Shown here: one piece after another, positions 31,324 through 42,673 of the stretch
How positions within the stretch are numbered: the stretch's first letter is position 1
Layout of the letters: every line of letters starts with the position of its first letter
Source: Mesostigma viride
Taxonomy: Eukaryota; Streptophyta; Mesostigmatophyceae; Mesostigmatales; Mesostigmataceae
Direction: 5' to 3'
DNA length: 46,930 bases
Assembly: GCA_009746045.1 (NCBI GenBank)
Contig: RPFO01001668.1
Span: forward strand, 72,501 to 119,430
Notes under the pieces: model-generated
Databases searched by the model: none
What the model was told of the DNA's origin: nothing
What the model saw: only the letters and a program-made list of their open reading frames with translations
Translations under genes and position numbers: made by a program

Positions 31324-34300
31324 ATGACTATCCGGTTCGTTCTTCTCGTGAACAAGCAGGGGCAAACCCGCCTTGCTCAGTACTATGAGTATTTTAGTTT
31401 GGAGGAGCGACGGACGCTGGAGGGAGAAATCGTGAGGAAATGCTTGGCTCGGGCTGAGAACCAGGTAAGAGCAACCGCAGTGTCATCCTGGCGCGCGTGT
31501 GCAACTCATCTCGTTTGTCCAATAACTGCCAGTGCACCATGCTGCATATGCCCCTCTGAGTGCACGCAGGTCCCCTTTCGTGTTTTTCTCTCCTCGCTTT
31601 TGTTGGCAGGCGTCAACGTAGGCCCTCTGAAACCAATGGGTCACATAGGTGGCAGTATCTTTTTTCGCTCAGCCATCTGGGTTTGTCTGGCTACAATGGA
31701 CTTGTAATGAGAGGCTTTTCCGCTATCTAGTAACATAGACTCCCATGCCTATCATGTTAGCGCACGTAGCTTGCAGCTGATCAGGTAGCAGATGTACATA
31801 CCTATATGAAGTATGGGTGTTTGGTATCGCGTGGTGATCTGCGCTCGGTACTTGAAAGCACATCCATGTATATTTTAATCTTGCGAGTCTGCGGCAGGTT
31901 ATAATTGATACAAGTTGCCTGTTCCCTTCCCTTACCCTGACCGCTCATGAGATTGTAAGATCTTACCTCACATGGTCGTACCTGTACTCTTCAGTTAGGT
32001 TAATGTTGTACAATAACCTTTTGCTGCTCGGCACAATGGTTCCGTACAATATTACCAGCTATAGCACTCGCCGGTAACCTAAGTTTATTGCGCAACCCCA
32101 TGCTATCGCCCGTACCCTTCCCTGTGCCCGTCCTCGTGTTTTTACCTGGGCCCTTCCCCTCGGTCTGAATTAGCTTGTAGACTGCGTTCACCTACTTTTC
32201 TGATCCCTGACCCGTGCCGGTACCACGCATTCTATCCGTGGCATGCACTTGACCCTCCATGCTTTATGCGACTGGGCGCTTTGTGCTGTCACCTCCTGTG
32301 CTCTCGTATGGTACCGCATAAACTAATAATCACGTAGACTGTGTCACGTGGGTACCAGTAAATGAACTCCGACCCCTATATGTAGCGAGGAGTGAGGGCG
32401 CCCTCGACTAGCTTACACTAGCTTCTCTCACTGCCACAAGCGGGCAGGTAACAGCTACGCTGTGGACGATAGGATCTACCACCCCATTTGCGAGGACATT
32501 CTGCTAAGCGAGGCACCCCTCTAGAAAGGGGCACCCCCCTAGAAAGGGGTTTGCATCGCGATAATGCTGACGTGGGGTATGACACACACTCAGCAGTACA
32601 CTCTCCCTGCCTAGTGTGCGTGTTTTGCGGGCACTGCAACACAAGTCAAGCTGGTTCACATTGCTTCTGTCTCCCTTGCTATCACACGTGCTCTACTACA
32701 TGCCTTGCTATCACACGTGCTCTACTACATGCCTTGCTATCACACGTGCTATACTACATGCCTTGCTATCACACGTGCTCTATTACATGCCTTGCTATCA
32801 CACGCGTGCCTTTGTGCCTTAACAACATCGTAGCACAACCCAGTGCTCGTTGGAGCACAGTAACTACGAGGTGGTCTAGCGCCCCTACTGTGTCTCTCAC
32901 CCCCGCTTTCATATGCCCGTGCCCTCGCGCCCTCGTGCCCTCGTGCCCCCGTGCCCTCGTGCCCTCCTGCCCTCGTGCCCTCGTGCCCTTGTGCCCTCCC
33001 CACAAAACCGCACACACCCCAGTGCTCATTTGTGGAGCACCGCAACTACAAGGTGGTATACCGCCGCTACGCCTCGCTGTTCTTCCTCGTGGGCGTGGAC
33101 CGAGAGGAGGTGGGTGGGGTAAGAGGTTAGGAGGGTGAGGTTGGTGGATCAGGGAGGTTTTAGGGAGGTAGGGAAGGTGGATGACCTGGGGGGTGTATGA
33201 GGGATGCGAATGGGTGGCCATGGGGGGGGGGCTTAAAGGGGAGAGTGGCCCGCGGGGAATCGAGGGTGTGCGTTTTAGGGGGGGTGCAAGGCTGGGTGGC
33301 CCGCGGGGTGGGGGGTCAGGTCGGTAGCCAGGGAGATGTGGGCAGGGGTGAAGGGAAAGTTCCCTGAGGATTGGGGGGTGGGGGGGAGGTGAGTGGCTTG
33401 AAGAAAGGGAGGTGGGGGGGGCTGGGAGGGGTGGGGAGGGGTGGGCCTTGGAGGGTTCAGGGGGAAACCTGAAGTAGTGCCCGGGGTCATCCCGAGTGCA
33501 AGGCATGGCGAAGGAGGAGGAATTGAGACGGTGCGGGAGGCATCGATGGGGAGCATCGTAGCATTTGCACGCTGTCGTGAAGGCTGTTGAAAAGGGTTTT
33601 ATGAAAGGTTAACTGCCGCCCTCGGCCCGGACCAACCTAAGTACCCTGACCTGTTTGGATTCTTCAGTCACCTCTCTTGTTCGTCATAACCCCCTTCCTT
33701 CTTCTTCCCCTTCCCAACTTTTTCTCTTTCCCCGACTCCCTCCCTTCTCCCTTTTGCTGGCCCTGCCTTCTTCTCGGCTTTCCTCTCCAGAACATGGTGT
33801 CCCTACCTCGCTCTCCTTGTTCCTCCCTCCCCCTCCGGCTTCGCAAGGCATCCGGCGTGGGTTGGATGGGTGAAAACGGTGCCTCCCCTCCCCTCCCCTC
33901 CCCTCCCCTCCCCTCCCGTCTCCTCGGATCTCACCCCCCCCCAGAAACGAGTTGCCCATCTCAAGTCCCTCCCCACCCCTCTCTAATTCCTTCCTCTCCC
34001 TCCCCCCCTCTCCCTCCCCCCCTCTCCCTTCCCCCCTCTCCCTTCCCCCCAAACACACCCCGCGTACCTGTTTCACATGACGTGTGCCCATCCTCACGTT
34101 CATCCCTGAACAGTCCCCTCAATCTTCAAGCTCTTTATTTCCTCGCCTCCCCTTTTTGCTGTCCCCTCTCATCCCCCCTTTGTACAGAACGAGCTGCCCA
34201 TCCTGGCATTGCTCCCCACCTCACGCATCCCCACCTCACTCTGGTTTCTTCCTCGTGTTCCTCCCCTCCCCTCCCTCCCCTCCCCTCCCCTTCCGTCTCC

Positions 34301-35573
34301 CCCCCCCTTCCTCGCCTCCCCCTCATGCCTGTTGTACAGAACCAACTGTCCATCCTGGTGTTGCTCCCCACCTCACTCCTCTCCTCCCTAAACCCTTAAC
34401 AGTTCCTTCCTCTGGCTCCTCCCCTCCCCTTCTGTCTCCCCTCCCTTGCTTCCCTCCCTTCACTCCCCCCTCGGCGCGTGCCTGTTCTACAGAACGAGTT
34501 GTCCATCCTGGAGTTCATCCACAACATCGTGGAGACGATGGACCGCTTCTTTGGCAACGTGGTACGTGCTGTGTTGTGCTTGGATGGGCGCGTGATGTGC
34601 TTATTATGATGGGCACGTGATGTGTATTAACCGGGACCACAGGGAACACGATATAATTATGGCGTGTGTATAGTTTCGTTTTGTTTGTATGATAAATGTT
34701 CCCTTTTTTTTTTCTTTTTTTCATGGGAACCCTGGGCGCCTGCCTCACCCACCCACCCACCCACCCACCCACCCACCCACCCACCCACCCACCCACCCAC
34801 CCACCCACCCACCCACCCACCCACCCACCCACCCACCCACCCACCCACCCACCCACCCACCCACCCACCCACCCACCCACCCACCCACCCACCCACCCAC
34901 CCACCCACCCACCCACCCACCCACCCACCCACCCACCCAGTACAAGCTGGCCATTAGTTCATGTTAAGATTCTCAAGTTTTTTTCCCTTAGGTGTTCTCC
35001 CCTCCCCCCTCCCCTTCCCCCGCCTCGTCCCCACCCATACAGTGTGAGCTGGACATTGTCTTCCACCTCGAGAAGGCGCCACCACCACCACCACCACCAC
35101 CACCACCACCACCACCACCACCACCACCACCACCACCACCACCACCACCACCACCACCACCACCACCACCACCACCACCACCACCACCACCACCACCACC
35201 ACCACCACCACCACCACCACCACCACCACCACCACCACCACCACCACCACCACCACCACCACCACCAGCACCAGCACCAGCACCAGCAGCAGCAGCAGCA
35301 GTTCCACACACACACAAACAGCGTGACGTGGACTTCCTGCACTTATGTTCCAGAGAAGGCATTGTATTAACACACAATCTTCCTGACATTGTTATCCCCC
35401 CCCTTTCCCCCCAACCCACGGTGCCTGCCCTACCCCAGTGTGAGCTGGACATCATGTTCCACCTGGAAAAGGCCCACTTCATGCTGGACGAGATGGTCAT
35501 GGCCGGCTGCCTCGTGGAGACCAACAAGGCCAACGTGCTGCGGCCCATACAGCTGCTCGAGAAGGCAGCATAA
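31324..35573 (+). CDS. AP4S1: AP-4 adaptor complex small (sigma) subunit; exons 31324-31464, 33023-33109, 34493-34561, 35439-35573
   Basis: A sigma chain of the AP-4 clathrin-independent adaptor, which sorts cargo at the trans-Golgi network with epsilon, beta and mu subunits. Four exons, all in phase 0, give 143 residues, the usual length. Exon 1: [20 protein letters not shown] to LARAENQ. Exon 2: [20 protein letters not shown] to GVDREE. Exon 3: [20 protein letters not shown] to GNV. Exon 4: [20 protein letters not shown] to LLEKAA. The [12 protein letters not shown] start and the [15 protein letters not shown] and [15 protein letters not shown] blocks mark the family; the starting phrase and [12 protein letters not shown] end favour AP-4 over AP-1/2/3. 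Donors gtaaga, gtgggt, gtacgt. Introns are 1558, 1383 and 877 bp and full of microsatellites and copies of exon edges. Confidence 0.95.
31465..33022 (+). repeat. AP-4 sigma intron 1, with exon 2 look-alike and minisatellites
   Basis: At 32850-32895, cccag|tgctcgttggagcaca followed by gtaactacgaggtggtctag is a copy of the exon 2 start with its acceptor. In frame it reads [11 protein letters not shown] then a stop. Other repeats: an 18-bp tandem able to form hairpins at 32513-32548 (cccctctagaaagggg); a 29-bp array (cttgctatcacacgtgctct..) at 32677-32810; a 9-bp array (cgtgccctc) at about 32925-33000. The stretch 31700-32400 shows nothing recognisable. Confidence 0.75.
33110..34492 (+). repeat. 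AP-4 sigma intron 2, with copies of the exon 3 start
   Basis: The true acceptor is ctacag|aacgagttgtccatcctg at 34493. Copies with their own AG lie at 33791 (ccag|aacatggtgtccct), 33945 (ccag|aaacgagttgcccatc), 34188 (acag|aacgagctgcccatcctg) and 34340 (acag|aaccaactgtccatcctg). The last two share ttgctccccacctcac after the copied part. The first half of the intron is G-rich on this strand (33110-33480); the second half is a C/T-rich tract. Confidence 0.8.
34562..35438 (+). repeat. AP-4 sigma intron 3: (ACCC)n, (CCA)n and two exon 4 look-alikes
   Basis: A (caccc)-type 4-bp array runs from about 34745 to 34940. Directly after it, cccag|tacaagctggccatta (about 34940) resembles the exon 4 start. 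At 35043, acag|tgtgagctggacattgtc continues ttccacctcgagaaggcg, a close copy of the exon 4 start, and then becomes (CCA)n from about 35080 to 35266, followed by (CCAGCA)n and (GCA)n. The frame from 35043 stays open into the true exon 4. Confidence 0.9.
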
Positions 35574-36090
35574 GGGGGCAGTATGTGCTGCTGCCCATAC
35601 AGCTGCTCGAGCAGGCGGCGCAACGGGGCAGTAGGTGCTGCGGCCCATACAGCTGCTCCAGAAGGCGGCATAAGGGGGCAGTATGTGCTGCCGCCCGTAG
35701 AGCTGCTCGAGAAGGCGGTATAAGGAGTGCACTAGACAAAGCTGTGCTCTGGTGCTGGGGAAGGTAGCATAAGGGGCGCACATGTGCTGCGGCCCATACA
35801 GCTGCTCGAGAAGGTAACGTAAGGGGGGAACTAGACAAGGCTGTGTTAATGCTGCTGGGGAAGGCGGCATAGAGGGGGAAGTAGGCAAGGCTGTGCTTTG
35901 ATGCTCGAGATGGGGGCATAAGGGGGCAGTATATGCTGCGGCCCATAAAGCTAGTGGAGCAGGCAGCATGAGCAATAGACTAGGCTGTGCTGTGCTGCTG
36001 GGGAATGCAGCATAAGGCGCGCAAATTTGTTGCTGCCTGTTATTCTGGTCGAGAAGTTGGCATGAGCACAGTAGCGTGGTAACATACAAA
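35574..36090 (+). repeat. Tandem copies of the AP-4 sigma last codons in its 3' flank (about 10 units of 45-55 bp)
   Basis: The end of exon 4 reads cggcccatacagctgctcga then gaaggcagcataagggggca. This recurs after the stop: about 35589, 35637, 35687, 35787 and 35936 keep cccatacagctgctcgagaa-like cores. Intervening units (about 35742, 35840, 35890, 35985, 36029) keep gctgctggggaaggcggcat or similar. The match is strongest next to the gene and decays rightwards. Confidence 0.88.
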
Positions 36091-36338
36091 AGGTTATGGT
36101 ATGCAGGTGGTTTTGGAAGTGAGCGTGGGGCGCTTCATCATACACTGGCCATGCTGTGCTCGTGGGCTTAGAAGGTGCCGTGAACAAAGGGGTGTTAGAT
36201 TAGGCTATGCTATAAGTCTTGCAGAGGCCGTTTAGCATGTTCGCCGCGTGTGAGACCAAGAGCTGCTCAAGGGAGGCAGGTCAGGCAACCTTCTACCTGT
36301 CTAGATAATGAAGTACAACTAAGTCTGTCCATAATTGT
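36091..36338. other. No gene; tail of the decaying repeat
   Basis: Contains faint matches such as gagctgctcaagggaggcag (about 36259). Otherwise unique sequence up to the dispersed repeat. Confidence 0.4.
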
Positions 36339-36535
36339 TTCCGGCCCCACCGTCTAGGTCATCTAGTCGCTCTACACGTAAGCCAGCCATAATTTCAATG
36401 CACACGGCTACACATTTCCATCACCATTCGTCTTCATCATCCTGAACGACTCGAACACGCGGACAAGATAACGGCAGGCTCGAGCTACCATGGTCCGGAT
36501 TCTCCCGATTTCTGGCCTGCGCTGGTCGTCTGAGC
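36339..36535 (+). repeat. Dispersed repeat of about 200 bp, copy 2
   Basis: Same orientation as 14876-15080 and nearly identical (ccccaccgtctaggtcatct, ggctcgagctaccatggtcc, tttctggcctgcgctggtcg). Confidence 0.8.
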
Positions 36536-36599
36536 CTTGATAATTGTTTCTTGGAAACAACAAATTGGATTTCACTTTAATAATCCTGCATCAGGACAG

Positions 36600-36880
36600 A
36601 AATCGCCATTAAGTAATTAATTAGGAACATAACTCCGTTGGGAGTAAATGTAGCACATATCCCAGAGAAGGGGCATATGGCTTTCAATACATTCTAAGCT
36701 ACTTCCTGCAAGGGTGGGAATGTAAACGACACTTGCTCGAGGTGCACCAGCTAGGGCACCTGCAACCCCCAGAGTCTCGGGCAACACCCAGCTAAGGGGA
36801 GCCCGTCATAGGGGGGGAAGATCAGCATAGCTATACAAAAGCTAAGGCATGGCTTCTCAGCAGAGAGTGGCTCTCTGCGT
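36600..36880 (-). mobile_element. Short retroelement, copy 3, minus strand
   Basis: Reverse complement of the 15362-15592 type: tail aattaatta, hairpin ACTCC-GTTG-GGAGT (36632-36645 on the plus strand), atgtagcacatatcccagag, ggcatatggctttcaataca. It runs into a segment with cagagagtggctctctg, the hairpin type seen after ORF1 copy 2. Confidence 0.65.
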
Positions 36881-36984
36881 AGTCACAGTGCATAACTAAA
36901 GAATAAAGCTAGGCATCATCTGGTGTGTGGTGCGTCGTCATGGGCACACATGTACATGACTAATTAATGTTCATAAGTCAGCTG

Positions 36985-37560
36985 GTATTAATTAATTAAT
37001 TAGACTCGTGCTCCCGTTGGGGAGTCACGGAGCATTAACCCCGATGGATGGATGGATGGGTGCAAACAGTCCTACCGGTCTAATCTATCTACATCGGCTA
37101 CATACTACATCTATCTAACAGCATGCTAACAACAACAACTATCTAGTCAGCTGGTATAGTGCCGGTGTAGTAGGCGTGCATGTACAAGGCCACTGTCTAA
37201 CTATTCTACACTACTAGTTACTGCTGTATTCCCCTAAAACAGGTCCTGTTTCTCGATCTTGCCCAGGGGCTTGCGCCACAGGGCCTGGTATTGGCGTAAA
37301 GCGTGCCAGGCGAGGGAGATGCGGTGGTCCACATGAGCCTCACAGCTGGGAAGGAGGCTGCCCAGCAGCTTGACACGGTCCCGATATACAGGACTCGAGA
37401 GCCGTCAAGGAGAAAGAGGGCTGGCCATATATTGCGTAATAGCTTCGGAAAATTACATCAGCGTGTGCGTCTTAGAAAGACGAAGCGATTGTGATATTCA
37501 GGGCCGAATTTGGTGCCCAAATGTGGAAGTTATGAGCTCCGCCGTCAGCCATGCCTACCT
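36985..37560 (-). mobile_element. Internally deleted LINE, minus strand
   Basis: On the minus strand, 37560-37430 matches the ORF1 5' leader (11262-11384) up to the ATG. The sequence then passes to a short C-terminal coding remnant ending LRQYQALWRKPLGKIEKQDL-F-stop (about 37330-37236). Next comes an untranslated part with a cagtaactagtagtgtagaa motif like the ORF1-unit tails, and finally hairpin CTCCC-CAAC-GGGAG (37011-37024 on the plus strand as CTCCCGTTGGGGAG) and a ttaattaatt tail at 36985-37003. It links the ORF1 leader and this 3' end to one LINE family. Confidence 0.6.
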
Positions 37561-37617
37561 CGTGCGCATCCAGCAACGGAGTTATGTGGAGGCAATAATT
37601 TTTAATTCCCGTCGTTA

Positions 37618-40510
37618 ATTCCCGTGGGCACTGCTGGCAGTCGCTTTGCGCCTGCTGACACGGAAGCTAACGACAACACTCCCCTGTTTTCTGCCTTTTT
37701 GCGGGATAGCGGGATCAGTGGTTGCTGTCAACTGCCACTTCCAACATCCTTCACAGGACTTGGTCACTTTTCGTGGCCCTAACAGCCGTCAGGCCTGTTT
37801 GGACTACGTGGTGGTACGGCAGCCCAGGTGCACCTCCGTTCTGGACGCCCGAGTGTTTGACACGCCCACGGTGTGCTCTGACCACCGGTTGGTGCGCGCG
37901 ACCATTCGGCTCCGGTTCCACGTCCCCGCGCCCCGCGCCCCAGTGGTCCGCCCTGACTGGTCTGCTCTACGCCCGGTCCGGGGAGATCCTGAGGACTGGA
38001 CGGACGCCGAGCACGAGCGGAACCGGTGCCGACGGGAGTACCTGTCGGCCCTGGGCGCCCGGGCGGATGTCGACGAGCTGGACAAGGGTGCCCCCAACAC
38101 CGCCATTTTTGCGGGCTTTGCGGCCCGTGCCCCGTTGCTGGCGGCCCGGCACCTGCCGGTCATGCCCTGCCGCCGCCCCGGCCCGCTTTACCGCCAGGAC
38201 CCCAAGGTCTTGGCCGCCCGGCACCGCCTCAAGCGTAACCGGGACCCGCTGCAGAAACCAGTGCTCAAGGCCGCCCTCGTGGAGGCCTACGAGCACGCTC
38301 AGGACGCGGAGTCGGCCCAGTGCATCGCGGATGCCAAGGCCTGCCAGGCTCGCAACCAGGGCAAGGACATGTGGTACCACCTCGACCGGCTCGGCGGCCG
38401 GCGGCAGCGCACCCCGGTGGAGCACACGGGGGACGGCACGGCGCCGGTCAGCCTTGACCGGTCGCTGGTAACTTGGCCCACAATGTTTCCTTGACCGGTG
38501 GGGCTCGCGCGCACCCCCCCCCTGCCGCTTCACCCCGAGACGGCCGCCCGCCTCGGGGTCGCCGGACCCCCGCCGCCGCCAGCGCCCCCCTCCTCGGCCG
38601 CGGACTACCAAGTCCCCGCCTTGCAGGAGGGCTGCCTTGCCACTGACAACGTCGTCCCCCCGGCCCTTCACTTTGAAGGAATTGGACGGCGCCCTTGCTC
38701 GCCTGCGGTACATACGATGCGGCGGTCGGTGCCGACCACCTTTCTGCTGAGCTGCTGAAGACCCCTGATCCGGCGGTTAGGGATCTTCTGCTGGCGTTCT
38801 GCAACCGTGTCCTGCTCTCTGACGAGCCTCCGCCTGCTGAGTGGCAGACGGCCATCGATCCGCGTCATGCTGTACAAGAAGGGCTCTGCTGCTGACCCCG
38901 GTAACTACCAGGGTGTCTGCCTCCAGAGTGCCGCGCTGAAGGTCTTCATGCGCATGATGCTGCACAGGCTCCGCCGCCGCGCTGGACCCACACCTGAGTG
39001 AGTCTCAGATGGGTTTCCGTCGTGGTCGTAACACTGTCATGGCTGTGTTTGTCGCGCGCCGGTTGATGGAGGAGGTGTGTCGCCTTCCCCCTGACAGTTT
39101 GCCGCTGGTCTTCATTTTTGTTGACTATATCAAGGCCTTTGACACGGTTCTCTGGGAGGCTCTTTGGGCCATCCTAGCTCTGGATCGGGCACCACCTGCG
39201 TTTATTGCTGCTATTCGCCGACTGTATGATCGAGGGCTCACAGGCAGTAGTGCGGACTGCGGAAGGCACCACCCCACCATTCCCCCTTCACCACGGGGTG
39301 TGGCAACTGGCAAGGTTGTGTCCTGTCCCCATACCTGTTCATTATTGTCGTGGATCACGTCATGCGCCGGGCACGTGCGCGCTTTACTGCTCTTAAGGGG
39401 TTCGAGCCAGGCTTGGACATCCTTAACGTGAAAGAGCACGGCGGGGTTAGACCTGGTTACCGTCTTGCCGACCTGATTTATGCGGATGACACCACCCTCA
39501 TCGAAAGCCCCGAGCACATTCAGACCTGGCTGGACTGTCTGGGCCTGGAGGCGCGGGCGGTGGGGTTGGAGATTAGTGTCAAAACTGAGGCGATGGTGAT
39601 TGGGGCCTCCACTGAGTACACCACCGCTGCCGCGCCTGCTCGACGGGACGGAGGTCCCGTTCCGCGATCGCTTCAAGCTGTTGGGGAGTTGGCTTCCTGA
39701 CACTGCCGACGATGTGGACACCCGCATCGGCCTGGCCTGGGCCAGGCTCCGTTCGCTCAACACCTACTGGCGCTCCAAGGGCCTGGGCGAGCACCGCAAG
39801 CGCATGCTCTTCAAGGTCCTCGTCCTCACGGTGCTCACGTACATGTGGCGCCGAGGCGTGGACACTCACCCCCACACTGGCAGCTAGGCTAGACGGCACG
39901 GTTTACAGGATGCTCCGACAGGTCCTTAACGTAGGGTTTTCCGAGCGTCCGTCATCAGAGTCTCTGTATCATGGCATGCCTCGTATTTCGGACGAGATTA
40001 CCTAGGCAGCGTAGGATAGCATTTGTAGGACACCTTGCTCGCACCAGCCAGGTCGACACCGCCCTTGGTCTGGCCGGCCCCCAGCGGCTTGGCCAGCCAG
40101 GGCGACACATTCTAACCTGTCCTGGCCCCAAGGGCATTCCCAAAAGGGTACGGAAACCTGTCACGAACTACATCCAGATGTTGCTGGACGACCTGTTGGT
40201 CCCAGCCCAGTTTGAGCACCGCATCCACTCTCTCTCCCGTCTTTGGACTGCCATGGCGCAGGACAAGACGCGGTGGCAGAAGATTGTCAAGGCGCACACG
40301 CCCGACCCTGTGGGCAAGCCCCCTCCCCCCAAGCGGAGGAGGCGTTTTGATGAGTAGTGTAGTTAGGATTTTCTAGACTAGATAGCTTAGAGTTAGGATA
40401 GTTCGATCACGCGGCTTCCTCCACCCCATCCGCCATGGAATATGTGCTACATGATCTCCCAACGGAGGCATGTTATAATTTAATTTTAATTATAATTAAT
40501 TAATTAATTA
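37618..40510 (+). pseudogene. LINE-A retrotransposon copy (APE endonuclease end, RT, 3' UTR), frameshifted
   Basis: 5'-truncated inside the endonuclease domain, whose end is visible (LDYVVVRQPRC, CSDHRLVRATIRLRF). The RT follows in pieces: DHLSAELLKTPDPAVRDLLL, MLYKKGSAADPGNYQGVCLQ, MGFRRGRNTVMAVFVARRLM, FVDYIKAFDTVLWE (motif A), GCVLSPYLFIIVVDHVM (motif B, shifted frame) and LIYADDTTLIE (motif C, YADD). The C-terminus TVLTYM..RRG, VYRMLRQVLNVGF, RQRRIAFVGHLART and KPPPPKRRRRFDE resembles RTE-like LINEs. At least five frame changes (near 38480, 38700, 38880, 39290, 39620, 39850) make it inactive. The 3' UTR has the hairpin TCTCC-CAAC-GGAGG (40455-40468) and an ATTAATT tail. Clade assignment is tentative. 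Confidence 0.85.
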
Positions 40511-40562
40511 ATGTCTCCGACGACAAATTAATGCCTCCCATCTTTTACTGCCCATCTTTTAC

Positions 40563-41421
40563 CACCGCTGCCGCGCCTGCTCGACGGGACGGAGGTCCCG
40601 TTCCGCGACCGCTTCAAGCTGTTGGGGAGCTGGCTTCCTGACACCGCCGACGATGTGGACACCCGCATCGGCCTTGCCTGGGCCACTTGAGCTCCGTTCG
40701 CTCACACCTTACTGGCGCTCGAAGGGCCTGGACGGGCACCGCAAGCGCATGCTCTTCAAGGTCCTCGTCCTCACGGTGCTCACGTATGGCGCCGAGGCGT
40801 GGACCCTCCCACCCAAACTGGCAGCTCGGCTCGACGGCACAGTTTACAGGATGCTCCGGCAGGTCCTTAACGTAGGTTTTTCCGAGCGTCCGTCATCAGA
40901 GTCTTTGTATCATGGCATTCCTCGTGTTTCGGACGAGATCAGGCAGCGTAGGATAGCATTTGTAGGACACCTTGCCCGCACCAGCCAGGTCGACACCGCC
41001 CTTGGTCTGGCCGGCCCCCAGCGGCTTGGACAGCCAGGGCGGCACATTCTGACCTGTCCTGGCCCCGCGGACATTCCCAAAAGGGTACGGAAACCTGTCA
41101 CGAACTACATCCAGATGTTGCTGGACGACCTAGTGGTCCCAGCCCAGTTTGAGCACCGCATCCACTCTCTCTCCCGTCTTTGGACTGCCATGCAGAACAA
41201 GACGCGGTGGAAGAAGATTGTCAAGGCGCACACGCCCGACCCTGTGGGCAAGCCACCTCCCCCCAAGCGGAGGAGGCGTTTTGATGAGTAGTGTAGTTAG
41301 GCTTTTCTAGATAGAGTTAGGATAGTTCGATCACGCGGCTTCCTCCACCCCATCCATCATGAAATATGTGCTACATGACCTCCCCACGGAGGCATGTTAT
41401 AATTTAATTTAATTTAATTTA
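40563..41421 (+). mobile_element. LINE-A copy, 5'-truncated, with 9-bp TSD
   Basis: Flanked by atcttttac (40554-40562 and 41422-41430). It carries the last quarter of LINE-A: VPFRDRFKLLGSWLPDTADD (in the frame before 40653), then an open frame to 41291 with LTVLTYGAEAWTLPPKLAAR, VYRMLRQVLNVGF, RQRRIAFVGHLARTSQVDTA and the KRRRRFDE end. One small indel lies near 40687. Hairpin CCTCC-CCAC-GGAGG at 41379-41392 and an aattta tail. A typical truncated target-primed insertion. Confidence 0.9.
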
Positions 41422-41430
41422 ATCTTTTAC

Positions 41431-41779
41431 TGGGATTTTCGCGCAAATCCTACGGCTGAGATTCCAGGATTGGGTGCGCACGCGGCATGACCAATTCCAG
41501 ACATGACGGCTAACAGCCGCGTACGTCATGTCTAAAGGTCATTATAAATGTTACCCCGTCAAGGTTAACTACCGTCCTAAGTCCAAAGTACTTTTTCCTC
41601 CTGTTAATGTGGAAAATATAGTAGTCTCTATAATACAACACAACATGCCATGCAAGAATCGTTGAGCATTCAACGAAACTAAATGTTTGCTCACGTGCTC
41701 TACAAGCAAGTCTACAATACATCTGGTCTCAGGACTCCCCACTGCGGATTGCCAACCCATGCAACCAACCAACTGCCTT
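41431..41779. other. Unique sequence, no gene seen
   Basis: Spacer between the LINE-A and SINE insertions. No ORF with recognisable content. Confidence 0.5.
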
Positions 41780-41790
41780 ACTCAGTGTAT

Positions 41791-42284
41791 TCTGATCAGA
41801 CACTCCGCAAAGGTGAAAACCTTTGCGTTCAGTGCCGGGCCGCGGAAAACGCGGAAAACGCGATCTGCAAATGAATCCGACCGGAATCGAACTGGGGACC
41901 TCTCGCACCAATTTTGCTGACTATAGGACGGACGTCTCCGGTTACCATGGCATCGCCAACTTACCGCCTACAGTCATCCGCAAAAGTTCTCCTGTCCGGG
42001 GAGTGATGCAAGCCTTTCGGATTTGGTACTAGATAAATCACTCGAGATCTGTGTGTAGGAGTACTACACACGTGTCTGCACGCGAGACTTGTTCAGTCTC
42101 GCACCGTGAGACGGGCTGAACACGGCTGAATCCTTCTTTAGAAGGGGGCGTAGCCGGTACTATCGAAATCAGCCAAGCGTATATTCTGATCAGACACTCC
42201 GCAAAGGTGAAAACCTTTGCGTTCAGTGCCGGGCCGCGGAAAACGCGGAAAACGCGATCTGCAAATGAATCCGACCGGAATCCA
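41791..42284 (-). mobile_element. Composite (dimeric) tRNA-derived SINE, minus strand, with 11-bp TSD
   Basis: Flanked by actcagtgtat (41780-41790 and 42285-42295). Left part 41791-42083 is a full SINE nearly identical to 25154-25438, including the B box (ggaatcgaac on the plus strand, about 41883-41892). A 100-bp linker follows, then a second partial SINE at about 42183-42284 that stops at the B box. On the element strand it is a 5'-truncated monomer joined to a complete one. Confidence 0.85.
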
Positions 42285-42295
42285 ACTCAGTGTAT

Positions 42296-42673
42296 AACTA
42301 TGGGCAGTATACAAATGCCAAATTGACCGTGAAATACTGAAAGTAAGGGTCTGCAGCCAGAAAAATATAGTCTTCAGCCCAGGGGTTCACGGTTGTCATG
42401 GAACCACATGTCGTACGACTTTCAGATTTCTGGCAGCTATCTATATTACCTCCCTGCATGTATTTATGACATGATACTTGGCACCCGAGGTTTTGAACCA
42501 CTGCACAGACCGTGCCACGTCCCAAACGCAGAGCTCACAGGTCAGTTTCATGGCTTGCTGGATGATATGCCAAAAGAGACAACTCGCTATTCAATTTCTG
42601 CTGCGAAAGATAATGTGCCCTCAACAACCGCTGCAAACGACACGGAAAACAGCGGCTGCAAAAGAGAGCGTCC
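42296..42673. other. 3' flank of the membrane-protein gene
   Basis: Probably contains its 3' UTR on the minus strand. A plus-strand ORF of 101 codons (42393-42698) overlaps the gene's end and shows no recognisable domain. Confidence 0.4.

Noticed and set aside
32850-32895. Exon 2 copy in AP-4 sigma as an alternative exon
   Set aside because: In frame it meets a TAG where the true exon has Tyr, so it cannot replace exon 2.
34657-35671. Long ORFs in all frames across 34745-35300 (Gly-Trp-Val, Pro-Thr-His, poly-His, poly-Val, poly-Gly, poly-Trp)
   Set aside because: They are translations of the (ACCC)n and (CCA)n microsatellites inside an AP-4 sigma intron. Only the proline frame is noted, because it connects two exon-like segments.
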